From a virus: a DNA stretch of 30,170 bases. Both the position numbers and the translations under genes were made by a program. The stretch's first letter is position 1. Each line of letters opens with the position of its first letter. Below, piece after piece: positions 29,951-30,170 of this stretch. The DNA lies in IMG/VR virus record IMGVR_UViG_3300032116_000948, positions 1 through 30,170 of that record; one strand, 5' to 3'. Below the pieces are notes generated by a model, which had not been told where the DNA came from, ran no database searches, and saw only the letters and a program-made list of their open reading frames with translations.

Positions 29951-30170
29951 ATGGCAGATAACACAACGCTAAATACGGGTACTGGTGGTGATGTTATTGC
30001 CACCGATGATATTGCTGGTGTAAAGTACCAACGGGTAAAGATAACTATTGGAGCAGATGGCACAAGTGATGGAGATGTCGCAAGTACAAATCCTCTGCCA
30101 ATTGAAGGTTCTGTCGGCATTACTGGAACCGTTGCGGTTACAGATAACTCAGGTAGTCTTACGGTAGATG
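29951..30170 (+). CDS. Virion protein, truncated at the window end
   Basis: The ATG at 29951 opens a frame that runs off the window after 73 complete codons. The visible part (MADNTTLNTGTGGDVIATDDIAGVKYQRVKITIGADG) is an N-terminal module common in phage structural and fibre-associated proteins, followed by a Gly/Thr/Val-rich region (GSVGITGTVAVTDNSGSLTV). The gene starts 6 bp after the previous stop. The length and the C-terminal domain are unknown. Confidence 0.75.
   Translation, partial: MADNTTLNTGTGGDVIATDDIAGVKYQRVKITIGADGTSDGDVASTNPLPIEGSVGITGTVAVTDNSGSLTVD

Overview
The window is part of the genome of a tailed bacteriophage with a long, probably non-contractile tail (siphovirus-like) that infects a member of the Bacteroidota. 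Phage identity rests on a nearly complete HK97-type packaging, head and connector module: HNH nuclease, P27-like small terminase, large terminase, portal, prohead protease, major capsid protein, connector, head closure, gp10-like protein, DUF3168-like protein, tail tube and tail assembly chaperone. The host assignment is inferred from low GC content, weak Shine-Dalgarno sequences with A-rich leaders, and promoters that fit the Bacteroidota consensus TTG/TTTG-N19-TAnnTTTG. I see no integrase, repressor, tRNA or CRISPR array, so a temperate lifestyle can be neither shown nor excluded.

Layout. (1) 1-5433, rightward: tail-fibre and other distal tail proteins, including a 1107-residue fibre with an S74 self-cleaving chaperone domain. 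(2) 5430-6661, rightward: a metallophosphoesterase and a mini-protein with an HExxH motif. (3) 6662-11588, leftward: a compact replication and recombination operon with a RecA/DnaB-like ATPase, a winged-helix replication protein carrying a DNA repeat array (probable origin), a YqaJ-type exonuclease, an ERF-like annealing protein and many small genes. (4) 11641-17211, rightward: a promoter followed at once by a hairpin plus T-run (attenuator or small RNA), a small basic protein, an M15 endolysin, then an auxiliary set (LpxD-like acyltransferase, SSB-tail mini-protein, PIG-L deacetylase, VRR-NUC nuclease, glycosyltransferase, AsnB-like amidotransferase) ending with HNH. (5) 17212-19798: a five-gene leftward island with its own terminator, flanked by two intergenic regions that carry oppositely oriented copies of a CTAACRANCGTTAG repeat. 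(6) 19799-30170, rightward: packaging, head, connector and tail genes, with one leftward gene (21871-22053) and one glycosyltransferase (26318-27034) as extra insertions.

How the parts work together. The leftward operon supplies replication and recombination. The rightward transcript from 11641 supplies lysis and a glycan-type modification set. The promoter at 19731 drives the virion genes. The tail tape-measure gene is not in the window. On a circular or permuted map it should lie between the right end and the tail-fibre genes at the left end.

Strongest candidates for undescribed biology: the paired inverted-repeat clusters around the antisense island; the 22-23 bp repeat array inside the replication gene, conserved as DNA but not as protein; the promoter-plus-terminator unit at 11641-11748; the CCCAAAC frameshift site with a well-spaced hairpin in the tail chaperone; and the 215-bp out-of-frame overlap between the VRR-NUC and glycosyltransferase genes.
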